NCBI GenBank assembly: GCA_027718005.1
Contig: JALLOP010000021.1
Coordinates: 1 to 19,435, forward strand
Direction: 5' to 3'
From: Patescibacteria group bacterium AH-259-L07
GTDB taxonomy: Bacteria > Patescibacteriota > Patescibacteriia > UBA2591 > UBA6264
DNA: 19,435 nucleotides
Position numbers and translations under genes: made by a program. This document shows, piece by piece, positions 12,640 through 19,435 of the stretch (positions are counted from its first letter, which is position 1; the number at the start of each line of letters is the position of its first letter). The notes below the pieces were generated by a model. That model was given only the letters and a program-made list of their open reading frames with translations, was not told where the DNA came from and did not search any database.

Positions 12640-14399
12640 GGTATTTTGTAGATTATTGATTCATAATCTTCGTATGTTTTTTTAAACTGTGGAGATTTTT
12701 TTAATACATTATAAAATATTTTATCTTGTTTTTTATCAATGAATACATACGAGGCATTAAATTTTTCTGATATAGTTTGGGGTATATCTTGAGGACTTGT
12801 TTTACCAGATACGATATTGTGCCATGCAGTATACAACTCTTTATCATATTCATACATAAAGGTTTGATCAAGTCCATTGATGTAGTAATTATGAGCATTA
12901 AAGTAAAATAGTTGCGGAAAAATATCCCAGTCGCTTTGAAATATAATCTCGCCCTTTTGTGTATTATTTTTAAGCCAATGCGCTGCCATTTGAAACTGGT
13001 TTATAGGTCGTTTTTCTTTGTATTGTGTATGGAGTCGTACAATACTGAAGTTAAGATAAAAAATAATAAAAAAGCCAATAAATACAATAAAAAAAATGAA
13101 ACATAAAAAATAAAATATGTTATCTGATCCTGTATAGTATTTTTTTAAATTTTTCCCAATAGTGGCCCAGTTTATATAAGTTCTCATTTGACCAAAAGTA
13201 AATGTGCTTAAAAAGAGTGCGGGCGGAATAAAATATTCAATATTTCGCTGTGCTTTATATGAGTAGAGCAGAAAGAAGACAGAGAGTAGAGTAAAAAACC
13301 ACGTAGTGGTATTTTGCTTTTTTATATTTGTTATAAACCATGCCATAGCAATAACCCAGAAAATTAAAAGCGGCAGAAGAGCAATAATTAAAAGAGAGGG
13401 GTCAAATGGGTACCATTCAGCGCCAACACCAATTTTATTTGAATAGTTGATGATGGCAATTTTTATGGTTTGAAACCAGTAAAAGGGCAGTGTTTTAGGA
13501 AAATAAGGATTAATGATCAGACCAGCAAGAAGTCCCGTAATACATGATGCGAGAAGTTTTACATTGGTTTTGATAAAGAAATGGCGTATTAAAGATAAAA
13601 GATTAAAGATAAAAGATAAAAGATAAAAACGTAAAAACGTAAAAATATTTTTATATATTTTATTTGTATTTTTAATTTTTAATTTTTGATTTCGATTTTT
13701 TATTTTTGATATTTGATTTTTTACATCCTGTTTTTGATCCATCCATTTTTGAGCGGCGCTCGCAAGAGCATATATAATCACTGTCACCAGCATTAATGGC
13801 CAGGCGCCATAGGTCCATACGTATATAAATGAAAGCAGAAAAAGCAACATATACTTTTTCTTTATTATAAAATAAAATCCTAAAATAAGAATAATAAGGG
13901 AAATTGCCGGCGCTCTAGTTAAAGAAAGCCGAAGCAAAAACGGTGCGAGCAAATATGCAAGTAATGTCCATAATAAGGCACTTTTTATTTTAAACCGTTT
14001 TAAAAACCAATATATCATTACAAAAACAAGTGCGGCAAAAAATGCAGTTCCAAGCTTTGCTTTAATTAATTGATCAATCTCTAATGATAATGGATCAAGA
14101 TTTTGAGGTGATGGCAAACTTAAAAACGGAATAAGAAGATAATGATAACCAAAATGGTGATCAACAAACAAGTTTTTATAGGTGGTAAATTGTGTCCAGG
14201 GAAAACTTTTAATCAATCCCTGCTCTTTTATCATAAGTGCCATTTTGGTGTGATAAAAACTATCAGGGCCAATAATACCAGGGGGGATAAGGATATAGAT
14301 AAAAATAATAAACCCAAGGGCAAAAACAAAAAAATAGCCAAGCCATGGCCATCTTTTCATTTTAACAATATAACAATTAAACGATTTAGCAAACGTCAT
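12636..14399 (-). CDS. Multi-pass GT-C-type membrane glycosyltransferase
   Basis: An integral membrane protein of up to 587 aa with about ten to twelve hydrophobic segments and a soluble C-terminal domain. It resembles GT-C transferases of the oligosaccharyltransferase (STT3)/PMT kind, which use lipid-linked sugars outside the membrane. The first external loop has GPDSFYHTKM (Asp46, His50), matching the acidic first-loop motif of the fold. A second loop has VDHHFGYHYL (Asp80-His-His82). The C-terminal domain (about 480-587) has AAHWLKNNTQKGEIIFQSDWD, a pattern common in these proteins. About residues 219-270 are encoded by low-complexity repeat-like DNA: a basic loop VKNQISKIKNRNQKLKIKN followed by LLSFIFNLLSLI. 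The start may be 14399 or ATG 14360, which begins directly before helix 1. It is coupled to the GT2 gene. Exact acceptor unknown. Confidence 0.8.
   Translation of the reverse strand: MTFAKSFNCYIVKMKRWPWLGYFFVFALGFIIFIYILIPPGIIGPDSFYHTKMALMIKEQGLIKSFPWTQFTTYKNLFVDHHFGYHYLLIPFLSLPSPQNLDPLSLEIDQLIKAKLGTAFFAALVFVMIYWFLKRFKIKSALLWTLLAYLLAPFLLRLSLTRAPAISLIILILGFYFIIKKKYMLLFLLSFIYVWTYGAWPLMLVTVIIYALASAAQKWMDQKQDVKNQISKIKNRNQKLKIKNTNKIYKNIFTFLRFYLLSFIFNLLSLIRHFFIKTNVKLLASCITGLLAGLIINPYFPKTLPFYWFQTIKIAIINYSNKIGVGAEWYPFDPSLLIIALLPLLIFWVIAMAWFITNIKKQNTTTWFFTLLSVFFLLYSYKAQRNIEYFIPPALFLSTFTFGQMRTYINWATIGKNLKKYYTGSDNIFYFLCFIFFIVFIGFFIIFYLNFSIVRLHTQYKEKRPINQFQMAAHWLKNNTQKGEIIFQSDWDIFPQLFYFNAHNYYINGLDQTFMYEYDKELYTAWHNIVSGKTSPQDIPQTISEKFNASYVFIDKKQDKIFYNVLKKSPQFKKTYEDYESIIYKIP
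13594..13745. repeat. Low-complexity A/T repeat F inside the membrane glycosyltransferase gene
   Basis: On the minus strand this reads as strings of ATCAAAAAT/ATTAAAAAT words, then TTTTTACG twice and several ATCTTTT units. The 16-mer ATCAAATATCAAAAAT (complement of 13702-13717) recurs exactly at 15537-15552, upstream of the isomerase gene. The reading frame stays open through the whole tract. Limits are approximate. Confidence 0.7.
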
Positions 14400-14451
14400 T
14401 TTTAAGATTCGCCAAGAATTTATTTTTGGCTTCGTTAATATGTTAAGTTGT

Positions 14452-15507
14452 TTATTTGTTAATTTGATTCTTCAGCCATTGGATGCGTTCAACAGGCGTG
14501 GGATCAATTTCATTAAGAATAGATAAATAAAAGCTTATCCAGTCGCCTACTAAGATAAAGGAAAGTACATTTAAAAATATATTGTCTCCAAATGAAGGGA
14601 TTGCTTCCCAGTGGATATTTTCTTTATCTAGTAATTTTTTAAAAGCAGTGATGGATTGTTTGAATTCAGTTTCGTTTTTTGTACTTTCAAGGGTTAAGAA
14701 TACAATGTCATCTTTTAATCGCCACGGAAATTGGCTTTCAATAGAATTGTGAAAGATTTCAGGAGCAGTTTCAAAAAAAGAAAATGTTTTTGCATTTTCT
14801 GCCATTTGTGTTTTAAAGCGTCTGGCAATACCATCTAAATTTTGCGGTGCAATAATAATGGGTAAATGATCAAACGTAAAGTATGCTAAATATTTTGCAA
14901 TATTTTTTTCGCTTGTTGTTTCCGGGTAAGATAATTGATTAAAGCTTTTAAGTTTTTCAATTGATTCTGTGATGTTGAATGCATCAATCTTAACAAGACC
15001 AAGCTTTTTTAGTGTTATTAACATGGGGATAAAAAGATAGCCCAATGCTGCGCGCGGCGGTCCTTTATATGTAAAGGTAAAGAGTGGTAAATTTTTTTCT
15101 TGAGCCAATACTAATAGCTTGCCGCCGTTGGTGATAACAAATACATGTGCTTTTTTCTTTAGTGCAACTTTCGCGCAGGATAAGGTTTCTTGGGTATTGC
15201 CTGAAAAACTAACTAAAAACACCAAGCTATTTTTATTGACTGTTTGAGGCAATTGATACGAGCGGTTTATAATAAACGGCAATGATAATTGATTATCAAT
15301 CAGTGCCTTGACTATGTCACCGCCAATTGCTGAGCCGCCCATGCCGCAGGCAACAATATTTGAGATATTTTTAAAATTTTTAGGCAATTTTATTTTTTGG
15401 CTTTGTTTATATGCTTTTAGAATTTGGTCTGGGAGATCAGCAATAAAATCAGCCATATTTGATCTATCTAATGCTTTAATTTGTTGTATATTATCAAGCG
15501 TAGACAT
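14452..15507 (-). CDS. Bifunctional phosphoglucose/phosphomannose isomerase
   Basis: Interconverts glucose-6-P or mannose-6-P with fructose-6-P, linking glycolysis with nucleotide-sugar supply. The 351-aa protein has two SIS-type sugar isomerase domains. The first shows ACGMGGSAIGGDIV (53-66), the phosphate-binding SFSGNTQETL (100-109) and GPPRAALGY (148-156, with the conserved Arg151). The second carries FETAPEIFHNSIES, corresponding to the catalytic Glu/His region, and ends TPVERIQWLKNQ, typical of this archaeal/bacterial PGI-PMI family rather than of classical Pgi. The length is normal. The start at 15507 follows AGCGCTT with no Shine-Dalgarno. A strong extended -10 promoter lies about 60 nt upstream. 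It is followed after 52 bp by the two glycosyltransferase genes, probably as one transcript, which suggests its mannose or glucose phosphates feed surface glycosylation. Confidence 0.92.
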   Translation of the reverse strand: MSTLDNIQQIKALDRSNMADFIADLPDQILKAYKQSQKIKLPKNFKNISNIVACGMGGSAIGGDIVKALIDNQLSLPFIINRSYQLPQTVNKNSLVFLVSFSGNTQETLSCAKVALKKKAHVFVITNGGKLLVLAQEKNLPLFTFTYKGPPRAALGYLFIPMLITLKKLGLVKIDAFNITESIEKLKSFNQLSYPETTSEKNIAKYLAYFTFDHLPIIIAPQNLDGIARRFKTQMAENAKTFSFFETAPEIFHNSIESQFPWRLKDDIVFLTLESTKNETEFKQSITAFKKLLDKENIHWEAIPSFGDNIFLNVLSFILVGDWISFYLSILNEIDPTPVERIQWLKNQINK

Positions 15508-15536
15508 AAGCGCTTCGCTAAAATCAAAAATTAAAT

Positions 15537-15552
15537 ATCAAATATCAAAAAT
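15537..15552. repeat. A/T repeat F word upstream of the isomerase gene
   Basis: An exact copy of the 16-mer ATCAAATATCAAAAAT found in reverse complement at 13702-13717 within the membrane glycosyltransferase gene. The flanking sequence (15522-15555) is also built of ATCAAA and AAATAT words. It forms part of the isomerase mRNA leader. Confidence 0.65.
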
Positions 15553-15573
15553 ATAGAATTATAATACGATAGC

Positions 15574-15602
15574 ATTATAACATTAAAATAGATATATGTC
15601 TA
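15574..15602 (-). promoter_or_regulatory. Promoter of the isomerase-glycosyltransferase operon
   Basis: Minus strand: -35 TAGACA (complement of 15597-15602), 17-nt spacer, extended TGT and -10 TATAAT (complement of 15574-15579). The leader is about 60 nt. The -10 region matches that of the PBP1A promoter. Confidence 0.7.
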
Positions 15603-15608
15603 TCTGAC

Positions 15609-15636
15609 TTGCTTTTTGGGTTATTTGTGCTATAAT
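15609..15636 (+). promoter_or_regulatory. Promoter of the toxin-antitoxin operon
   Basis: TTGCTT (15609-15614), a 16-nt spacer ending in extended TGC, and TATAAT (15631-15636). Its -35 box is 6 bp from the -35 box of the divergent isomerase promoter, so the two RNA polymerase sites overlap. Confidence 0.7.
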
Positions 15637-15650
15637 TTTAAGAGGTGAAT

Positions 15651-15677
15651 CAAATAAAAAAATTTATTTTTTATTTG
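15651..15677 (+). other. AT-rich hairpin in the toxin-antitoxin leader
   Basis: CAAATAAAAAA (15651-15661) and TTTTTTATTTG (15667-15677) form a perfect 11-bp stem with a 5-nt loop. It begins 14 nt after the -10 box, near the predicted 5' end of the transcript, in a leader of about 100 nt. No T-run follows, so it is not a standard terminator; mRNA stabilisation or control is possible. Confidence 0.5.
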
Positions 15678-15742
15678 TGAAGCTCGAAGAAATTTCAAGT
15701 TCTACTTATAATGAGTGTATAGAATAAATTAAGTTTATTATT

Positions 15743-16090
15743 ATGGCATTGCCTAAGTTTTTACAAACATGTTTGTGGTCGTATGATATTTCAAAAATGG
15801 ATCCTCATGATTCTAGTGATAAAGAACTGATTATTCAACAGGTTTTAAATCATGGCGGGTCAGAAGCTTTGAAGTGGTTTTTTAAGACATATAAGAGAGA
15901 AGACATTGTTAAGGTGGTCAAAAGTCCAAGACGAGGGATGTGGCTTCCGCGAGCCCTTAATTATTGGACCAAGGTTTTAGAGGTAAAAGTGCCAAAAGTT
16001 ATTTATGAGGCTGCATTGTTTTCGCTTCATCCCCGATTCGATGTGATGGATAAATATTTTAAATATATGGAGAAGCACAAAAAGGATTAA
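15743..16090 (+). CDS. Probable antitoxin of an AbiE-like pair (DUF6922-like)
   Basis: A 115-aa soluble protein encoded 3 bp upstream of an AbiEii-type nucleotidyltransferase, the usual place for the cognate antitoxin. It lacks the long AbiEi winged-helix layout. The pattern FLQTCLWSYDISKMDPHDSSDKELIIQQVLNHG, given here only as the N-terminal block (residues 6-38), followed by EALKWFFKTYKREDIVKVV and a segment with SPRRGMWLPRALNYW, fits the short DUF6922 family that I recall beside AbiEii toxins. The antitoxin role is inferred from position and this recollection. No Shine-Dalgarno; expression probably starts at the promoter at 15609-15636. Family membership would best be confirmed by a profile search. 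Confidence 0.75.
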   Translation: MALPKFLQTCLWSYDISKMDPHDSSDKELIIQQVLNHGGSEALKWFFKTYKREDIVKVVKSPRRGMWLPRALNYWTKVLEVKVPKVIYEAALFSLHPRFDVMDKYFKYMEKHKKD

Positions 16091-16093
16091 TGT

Positions 16094-16738
16094 ATGAATG
16101 AACATATTTTAAATTGGAGCCAAAAACGAGTTTTAAAGCAAATTGTATTTTTAAGAAAATATGGTTTTTATTTGGCAGGCGGAACTGCTCTTGCCCTACA
16201 TCTTGGCCATCGAACATCTAAAGACCTTGATTTTTATACGAAAAGAAGTTTTAATACACCCCCTGTTATTCAAGAGTTCAGGAACGTTTTTGGCAAAGAA
16301 GTAAAAAGCACTCGGCGAGCCGAAGATACGCTTTGGTTAGATATTAAAAATACAGATCTTTCTTTTTTTAAGTATCCTTACAAGCTTATTCAACCGTTGA
16401 GTACGTATGCTACTATTGATGTGGCTTCTGTTGAAGATATTGCAGCTATGAAAATAGAAGCCATACTCGGCCGAGGGAAAAAGCGAGATTTTGTTGATAT
16501 TTATTTTTTAATAAAAAAATATGGACTTAATAAACTTTTAAAATTTGTTAAAGAAAAGTATCCTGAATCTGTTGATGAACAGAGTTATTTATATGCATTA
16601 TTGTATTTTAAAGATGCTGAAGCACCTCAAAAAGATAGAAGCAGGATATATCTTTATAAGGATATCGAGTGGAGGGATATGAGAGATTATATTGAAAAAG
16701 AAGTAAAAAAATATCAATTAAGTTTAATGAAAAGGTAA
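16094..16738 (+). CDS. AbiEii/AbiGii-type nucleotidyltransferase toxin
   Basis: Nucleotidyltransferase-fold toxin; characterised relatives such as MenT add nucleotides to tRNA and arrest growth. The 214-aa protein shows the signature AGGTALALHLGHRTSKDLDFY: Gly29-Gly30 and the metal-binding pair Asp44 and Asp46. The second conserved block is VASVEDIAAMKIEAILGR with Lys120, then GKKRDFVDIYFL (Arg131, Asp132, Asp135). All core residues seem present, so the toxin looks intact; at 214 aa it is shorter than classical AbiEii (about 300 aa) but usual for the solo-domain group. AAAGGA lies about 10 nt upstream. It is 3 bp from its antitoxin and 18 bp from yebC, so readthrough into the yebC-ruvC genes is likely. 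A stand-alone abortive-infection or plasmid-stability function cannot be separated from sequence. Confidence 0.9.
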   Translation: MNEHILNWSQKRVLKQIVFLRKYGFYLAGGTALALHLGHRTSKDLDFYTKRSFNTPPVIQEFRNVFGKEVKSTRRAEDTLWLDIKNTDLSFFKYPYKLIQPLSTYATIDVASVEDIAAMKIEAILGRGKKRDFVDIYFLIKKYGLNKLLKFVKEKYPESVDEQSYLYALLYFKDAEAPQKDRSRIYLYKDIEWRDMRDYIEKEVKKYQLSLMKR

Positions 16739-16756
16739 TATTTTAAAAGAAATTTT

Positions 16757-17479
16757 ATGAGTGGGCATTCCCGCTGGAGTAAATTAAAGCATTCCAAAGG
16801 GGCGTCTGACGCTAAAAAAAGTGCCATGTTTACCAAACTCGGGCACTTGATTACTATTGCGGCACGAGTTGGTGGTGGTGATCCAGAGGCAAATTTTAAG
16901 CTGCGAATCGCTATTGAAAAGGCAAAAAAAGCTAATCTTCCTAAAGACAATATTGATCGGGCTATTAAACGTGGTACAGGGGAGTTGGCAGGTGAGAAAA
17001 TTGAAGAAGTAATGTACGAAGCATTTGGCCCAGGAGGATCAGCAATAGTTATTGAAACATTAACTGATAATAAAAATAGAACAATCGGCAGTTTGCGCCG
17101 AATTTTTAATAAATATGGAGGTAAATTAGGCGAGCAAAATTCTGTTCTATGGATGTTTAGTAGATATGGAATCATTCGTGTTGTTCTTGATATGCCTGAT
17201 GAAAAAAAACAAGATATTCAACTCAAGGCAATTGAGACGGGGGCGCAGGATATAAGTGAAGAAGATGATGAATTAGTAATCTATACTAGCCCAGAAGATT
17301 TAGAAAAAGTTAAAAAAGATCTTGAAAAAGAAGGTATTGAAATAGATTATGCAGAAGTAGAATGGTTTGCTAAAGATTTAATTAGTATTAGTGAGCAGGC
17401 GCAAAAAAAAGTTGATAGTATATTTGAAGAGCTTGATGATGAGCCAGATGTAAGTGATTACTATACTAATATAAAGTAA
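16757..17479 (+). CDS. yebC: YebC/PmpR family protein
   Basis: Member of the YebC/PmpR family, known as DNA-binding regulators; some members assist ribosomes at proline stretches. The 240-aa protein has the invariant N-terminus MSGHSRWSKLKHSK, KSAMFTKLG, and NxxLRIAIEKAKxxNLPKDNIDRAIKRG-like block (residues about 47-75). EVMYEAFGPGGSAIVIETLTDN and NGKLG-type GGKLGEQNSVLWMF follow, and the C-terminal alpha/beta domain is present, so the protein is full length. No Shine-Dalgarno is seen. RuvC starts 2 bp after its stop, an arrangement common in bacteria where yebC precedes the ruv genes; ruvA and ruvB are not in this window. Confidence 0.96.
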   Translation: MSGHSRWSKLKHSKGASDAKKSAMFTKLGHLITIAARVGGGDPEANFKLRIAIEKAKKANLPKDNIDRAIKRGTGELAGEKIEEVMYEAFGPGGSAIVIETLTDNKNRTIGSLRRIFNKYGGKLGEQNSVLWMFSRYGIIRVVLDMPDEKKQDIQLKAIETGAQDISEEDDELVIYTSPEDLEKVKKDLEKEGIEIDYAEVEWFAKDLISISEQAQKKVDSIFEELDDEPDVSDYYTNIK

Positions 17480-17481
17480 TT

Positions 17482-17964
17482 ATGACTATTTTAGGCATTG
17501 ATCCAGGAATTGCGATTACTGGATATGGAATTATTGAGACTGCAAGAAATAATCAATTATCTATGATTGAATATGGTTGTATTAGAACCAGTAAAGAAGA
17601 TGAACATGCTGATAGATTGTTAAAAATTTATACTGATTTAAAAAAAATATTTAAAAAATATAAGTTTGATACAATTGCTATAGAAAATATTTATTTTGCA
17701 AAAAACGTAAAAACAGCCATGAAAGTTGGCGAAGCACGCGGCGTTGCGGTATTGGTATGCTCTCAAAGCAAGGCACAGATTTTCGAGTTTACCCCATTAC
17801 AAGTAAAACAATCATTAACCGGATACGGTCGGGCAACAAAAGTACAAGTTCAAAAAATGGTTAAACTCATTCTTAAACTGAAAAATATCCCCAAGCCAGA
17901 TGATGCTGCTGATGCATTAGCAGTGGCAATAACGTGTGTACAAACTAAAAAGCGTCTAACATAG
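17482..17964 (+). CDS. ruvC: Holliday junction resolvase RuvC
   Basis: Homodimeric endonuclease that cuts four-way DNA junctions during recombination repair. The 160-aa protein has the RNase H-like fold with all four acidic catalytic residues in place: Asp7 in LGIDPG, Glu68 in IAIENIYFAKN, and Asp141 and Asp144 in KPDDAADALAVAIT. GEARGVAVL and TGYGRATKVQVQKMV also match the family. It starts 2 bp after yebC and ends 4 bp before the glycogen synthase gene, so the three genes are probably one transcript. The usual ruvAB partners lie elsewhere. Confidence 0.97.
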   Translation: MTILGIDPGIAITGYGIIETARNNQLSMIEYGCIRTSKEDEHADRLLKIYTDLKKIFKKYKFDTIAIENIYFAKNVKTAMKVGEARGVAVLVCSQSKAQIFEFTPLQVKQSLTGYGRATKVQVQKMVKLILKLKNIPKPDDAADALAVAITCVQTKKRLT

Positions 17965-17968
17965 ATAT

Positions 17969-19435
17969 ATGGTACGACCTTTAAAAATTGTTCATGTAAG
18001 TTCTGAGATTTCTCCGTATTCAAAAAGCGGTGGGCTTGCTGATGTGGCACGATCTTTGCCGCGTGCATTAGTTCGATTAGGACATGAAATAGTCGTATTT
18101 ACTCCTTATTATGGGTTTATTGGTAAAAAAGGCTGGCGTACTGAGAATTTAAAAGAAAGGGTTTCAGTAGAATTTGGAGATAAAGAATATAGGTTTGGAT
18201 TTAAGAAAGTAATATGTCCTGATAAATATCCGGTCATATTTATTTGCCAGCGAGAATTATTTGGTTCACGGCATAAAATGTATGAGTATGAAGACGATGG
18301 TCTTCGTTTTTTATTATTTAGCCTTGCATCCCTTAAACTACTTAAAGTTTTAGGACTTACGCCGCATATTATTCACGTTCATGATTGGCATGCGGGCCTT
18401 ATTCCTAATTATTTAAAATTACAATATCATCGTGATGATACACTTAAAAATATTGGCACACTTTTCACTATTCATAATTTATTATTTCAAGGACCAGAAG
18501 ATTGGTGGAAGATTCCACCAGAGAAAAAAGATAATGGAAAGGGGTTGCCGCCCCATGATAAAGATCAATTACATTGGCTTAATTTTGCGCTGCGCGGCAT
18601 TCTCTATAGCGATCTTATCAATACTGTCAGTCCGCGATATGCGCAGGAAATATTAACCCCCGAACATGGATGCAATGTAGATAGTTATTTACGGGGAAGA
18701 AAAAAAGATTTATATGGTATTATCAATGGGGTTGATTATGCTATTTTTAATCCGCAATTTGATGAAGATGTGTATGTAAATTACGATGCAAGTTCATTAG
18801 AAAAAAAGAGTGAAAATAAGGTGTTGTTGCAAAAACGATTTGGTTTGAGGGTTGATCCTAAAGTGCCCTTGATTGGCTTAGCTAATCGATTGACTGAGCA
18901 AAAAGGGTTTGAATTAATTATTGATATACTTGATTACCTTTTGAAACTTGATGTACAAATTGCTATTGTCGGGAGTGGCGGTGGGGTATATAGAGATTTT
19001 TTGAGAAAAGCTGCGCGAAAGTACCGTAAAAATTTATTGTTTTTTTCGCCGTTTCAAGAGCATATTGGGCGAAAAGTATATGCTGCTTCTGATATTTATT
19101 TAATGCCGTCTCGTTTTGAACCGTGCGGAATTTCACAATTAATTAGCTTGCGATATGGATCCATTCCTATTGTGCACGCGGTCGGTGGATTACTTGATAC
19201 GATTAGTGACTACAATCCCCAAACAGGCAGAGGTAATGGGTTTGTGTTTACCTCGTATACGTCTCAAGACCTTTTGTTTACGATTGCTCGTGCATTAGAA
19301 GATTATAAGCGGCGGGGCGCGTGGAAAACATTGGTGCGCCGTGCCATGAAAGAATCATATTCATGGAAGCTTCCTGCCAAAAAGTATGTAACTCTATATA
19401 GAAGAGTTATTCGTAAAGCAAGAAAAAATAAGAAC
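17969..19435 (+). CDS. glgA: Glycogen/starch synthase GlgA (partial, C-terminus off the window)
   Basis: GT5 glycosyltransferase that extends alpha-1,4-glucan from ADP- or UDP-glucose. The 489 codons to the window edge contain no stop, and the catalytic domains are almost complete. The N-terminal domain shows HVSSEISPYSKSGGLADV, in which KSGGL (Lys19 onward) is the nucleotide-sugar loop. HIIHVHDWHAGLIP, TIHNLLFQG, NTVSPRYAQEI and GIINGVDYAIFNP follow. The C-terminal domain shows GLANRLTEQKGFELI, IVGSGGG, MPSRFEPCGISQL (with the catalytic Glu) and HAVGGLLDTI. The sequence ends in a Lys/Arg-rich stretch, so little is missing. ATG 17969 directly follows ruvC. The presence of galU and the hexose-P isomerase in the window suggests an alpha-glucan route, but no branching enzyme or glgC is seen. 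Confidence 0.95.
   Translation, partial: MVRPLKIVHVSSEISPYSKSGGLADVARSLPRALVRLGHEIVVFTPYYGFIGKKGWRTENLKERVSVEFGDKEYRFGFKKVICPDKYPVIFICQRELFGSRHKMYEYEDDGLRFLLFSLASLKLLKVLGLTPHIIHVHDWHAGLIPNYLKLQYHRDDTLKNIGTLFTIHNLLFQGPEDWWKIPPEKKDNGKGLPPHDKDQLHWLNFALRGILYSDLINTVSPRYAQEILTPEHGCNVDSYLRGRKKDLYGIINGVDYAIFNPQFDEDVYVNYDASSLEKKSENKVLLQKRFGLRVDPKVPLIGLANRLTEQKGFELIIDILDYLLKLDVQIAIVGSGGGVYRDFLRKAARKYRKNLLFFSPFQEHIGRKVYAASDIYLMPSRFEPCGISQLISLRYGSIPIVHAVGGLLDTISDYNPQTGRGNGFVFTSYTSQDLLFTIARALEDYKRRGAWKTLVRRAMKESYSWKLPAKKYVTLYRRVIRKARKNKN

Noticed and set aside
14415..14433. Hairpin GCCAA/TTGGC between the isomerase and membrane glycosyltransferase genes as a terminator
   Set aside because: The stem is only 5 bp with a long loop and no T-run follows in the direction of transcription.
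18432..18656. A 74-codon frame inside the glycogen synthase gene
   Set aside because: It overlaps the well-conserved glgA frame and has no recognisable features of its own.

Overview
The window looks like chromosome from a Patescibacteria/CPR bacterium, most likely of the Parcubacteria type. This rests on the low-GC sequence, compact operons, almost no Shine-Dalgarno sequences, a row of short VirB2/TrbC-like pilin genes, a HIT protein and a PBP1A of the style usual in that group, and many small dispersed palindromic repeats. TGA is used as a stop (4966-4968, 12636-12638), so the recoded genetic code of Gracilibacteria/Absconditabacteria does not apply. The lineage is inferred from gene content; no rRNA or tRNA gene is visible.

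Layout: (1) 1-3040, minus: a large class A penicillin-binding protein cut by the left edge, with its promoter. (2) 3100-4193, minus: a hypothetical protein with terminator, promoter and possible operator. (3) 4213-5023: a REP-associated tyrosine transposase (RAYT) flanked by oppositely oriented palindromes, with a third copy inside its coding sequence. (4) 5125-5614: a HIT-family gene broken by a one-base frameshift. (5) 5678-7842: tyrS and galU. (6) 7901-11900: an orphan solute-binding lipoprotein followed by four VirB2/TrbC-like pilin proteins, the first with a cysteine-rich C-terminal half that ends in a peptidoglycan-binding-like segment. (7) 11932-15507, minus: phosphoglucose/phosphomannose isomerase, a GT-C-type membrane glycosyltransferase and a GT2 glycosyltransferase. 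(8) 15743-16738: an AbiE-like toxin-antitoxin pair. (9) 16757-19435: yebC, ruvC and a glycogen synthase cut by the right edge.

How the genes work together: PBP1A, galU, the isomerase and the two glycosyltransferases supply wall and surface-glycan synthesis; sugar-phosphate interconversion feeds UDP-glucose (galU) and possibly polymer storage (glgA). The solute-binding protein and pilin block are envelope or exported functions, with no transporter permease or secretion ATPase in view. YebC and RuvC are housekeeping.

The most unusual aspect is the density of short repeat families, several of which enter genes. A GGGGGTC palindrome lies inside the RAYT gene; a CCCTGTTAAAT hairpin lies inside the PBP1A tail; an ATCAAATATCAAAAAT-type A/T repeat lies inside the membrane glycosyltransferase; and a 70-bp repeat supplies the start codon of the solute-binding protein and directly precedes a pilin gene. 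No gene-free stretch exceeds 300 bases; the longest gap (15508-15742) holds two divergent promoters and a hairpin.
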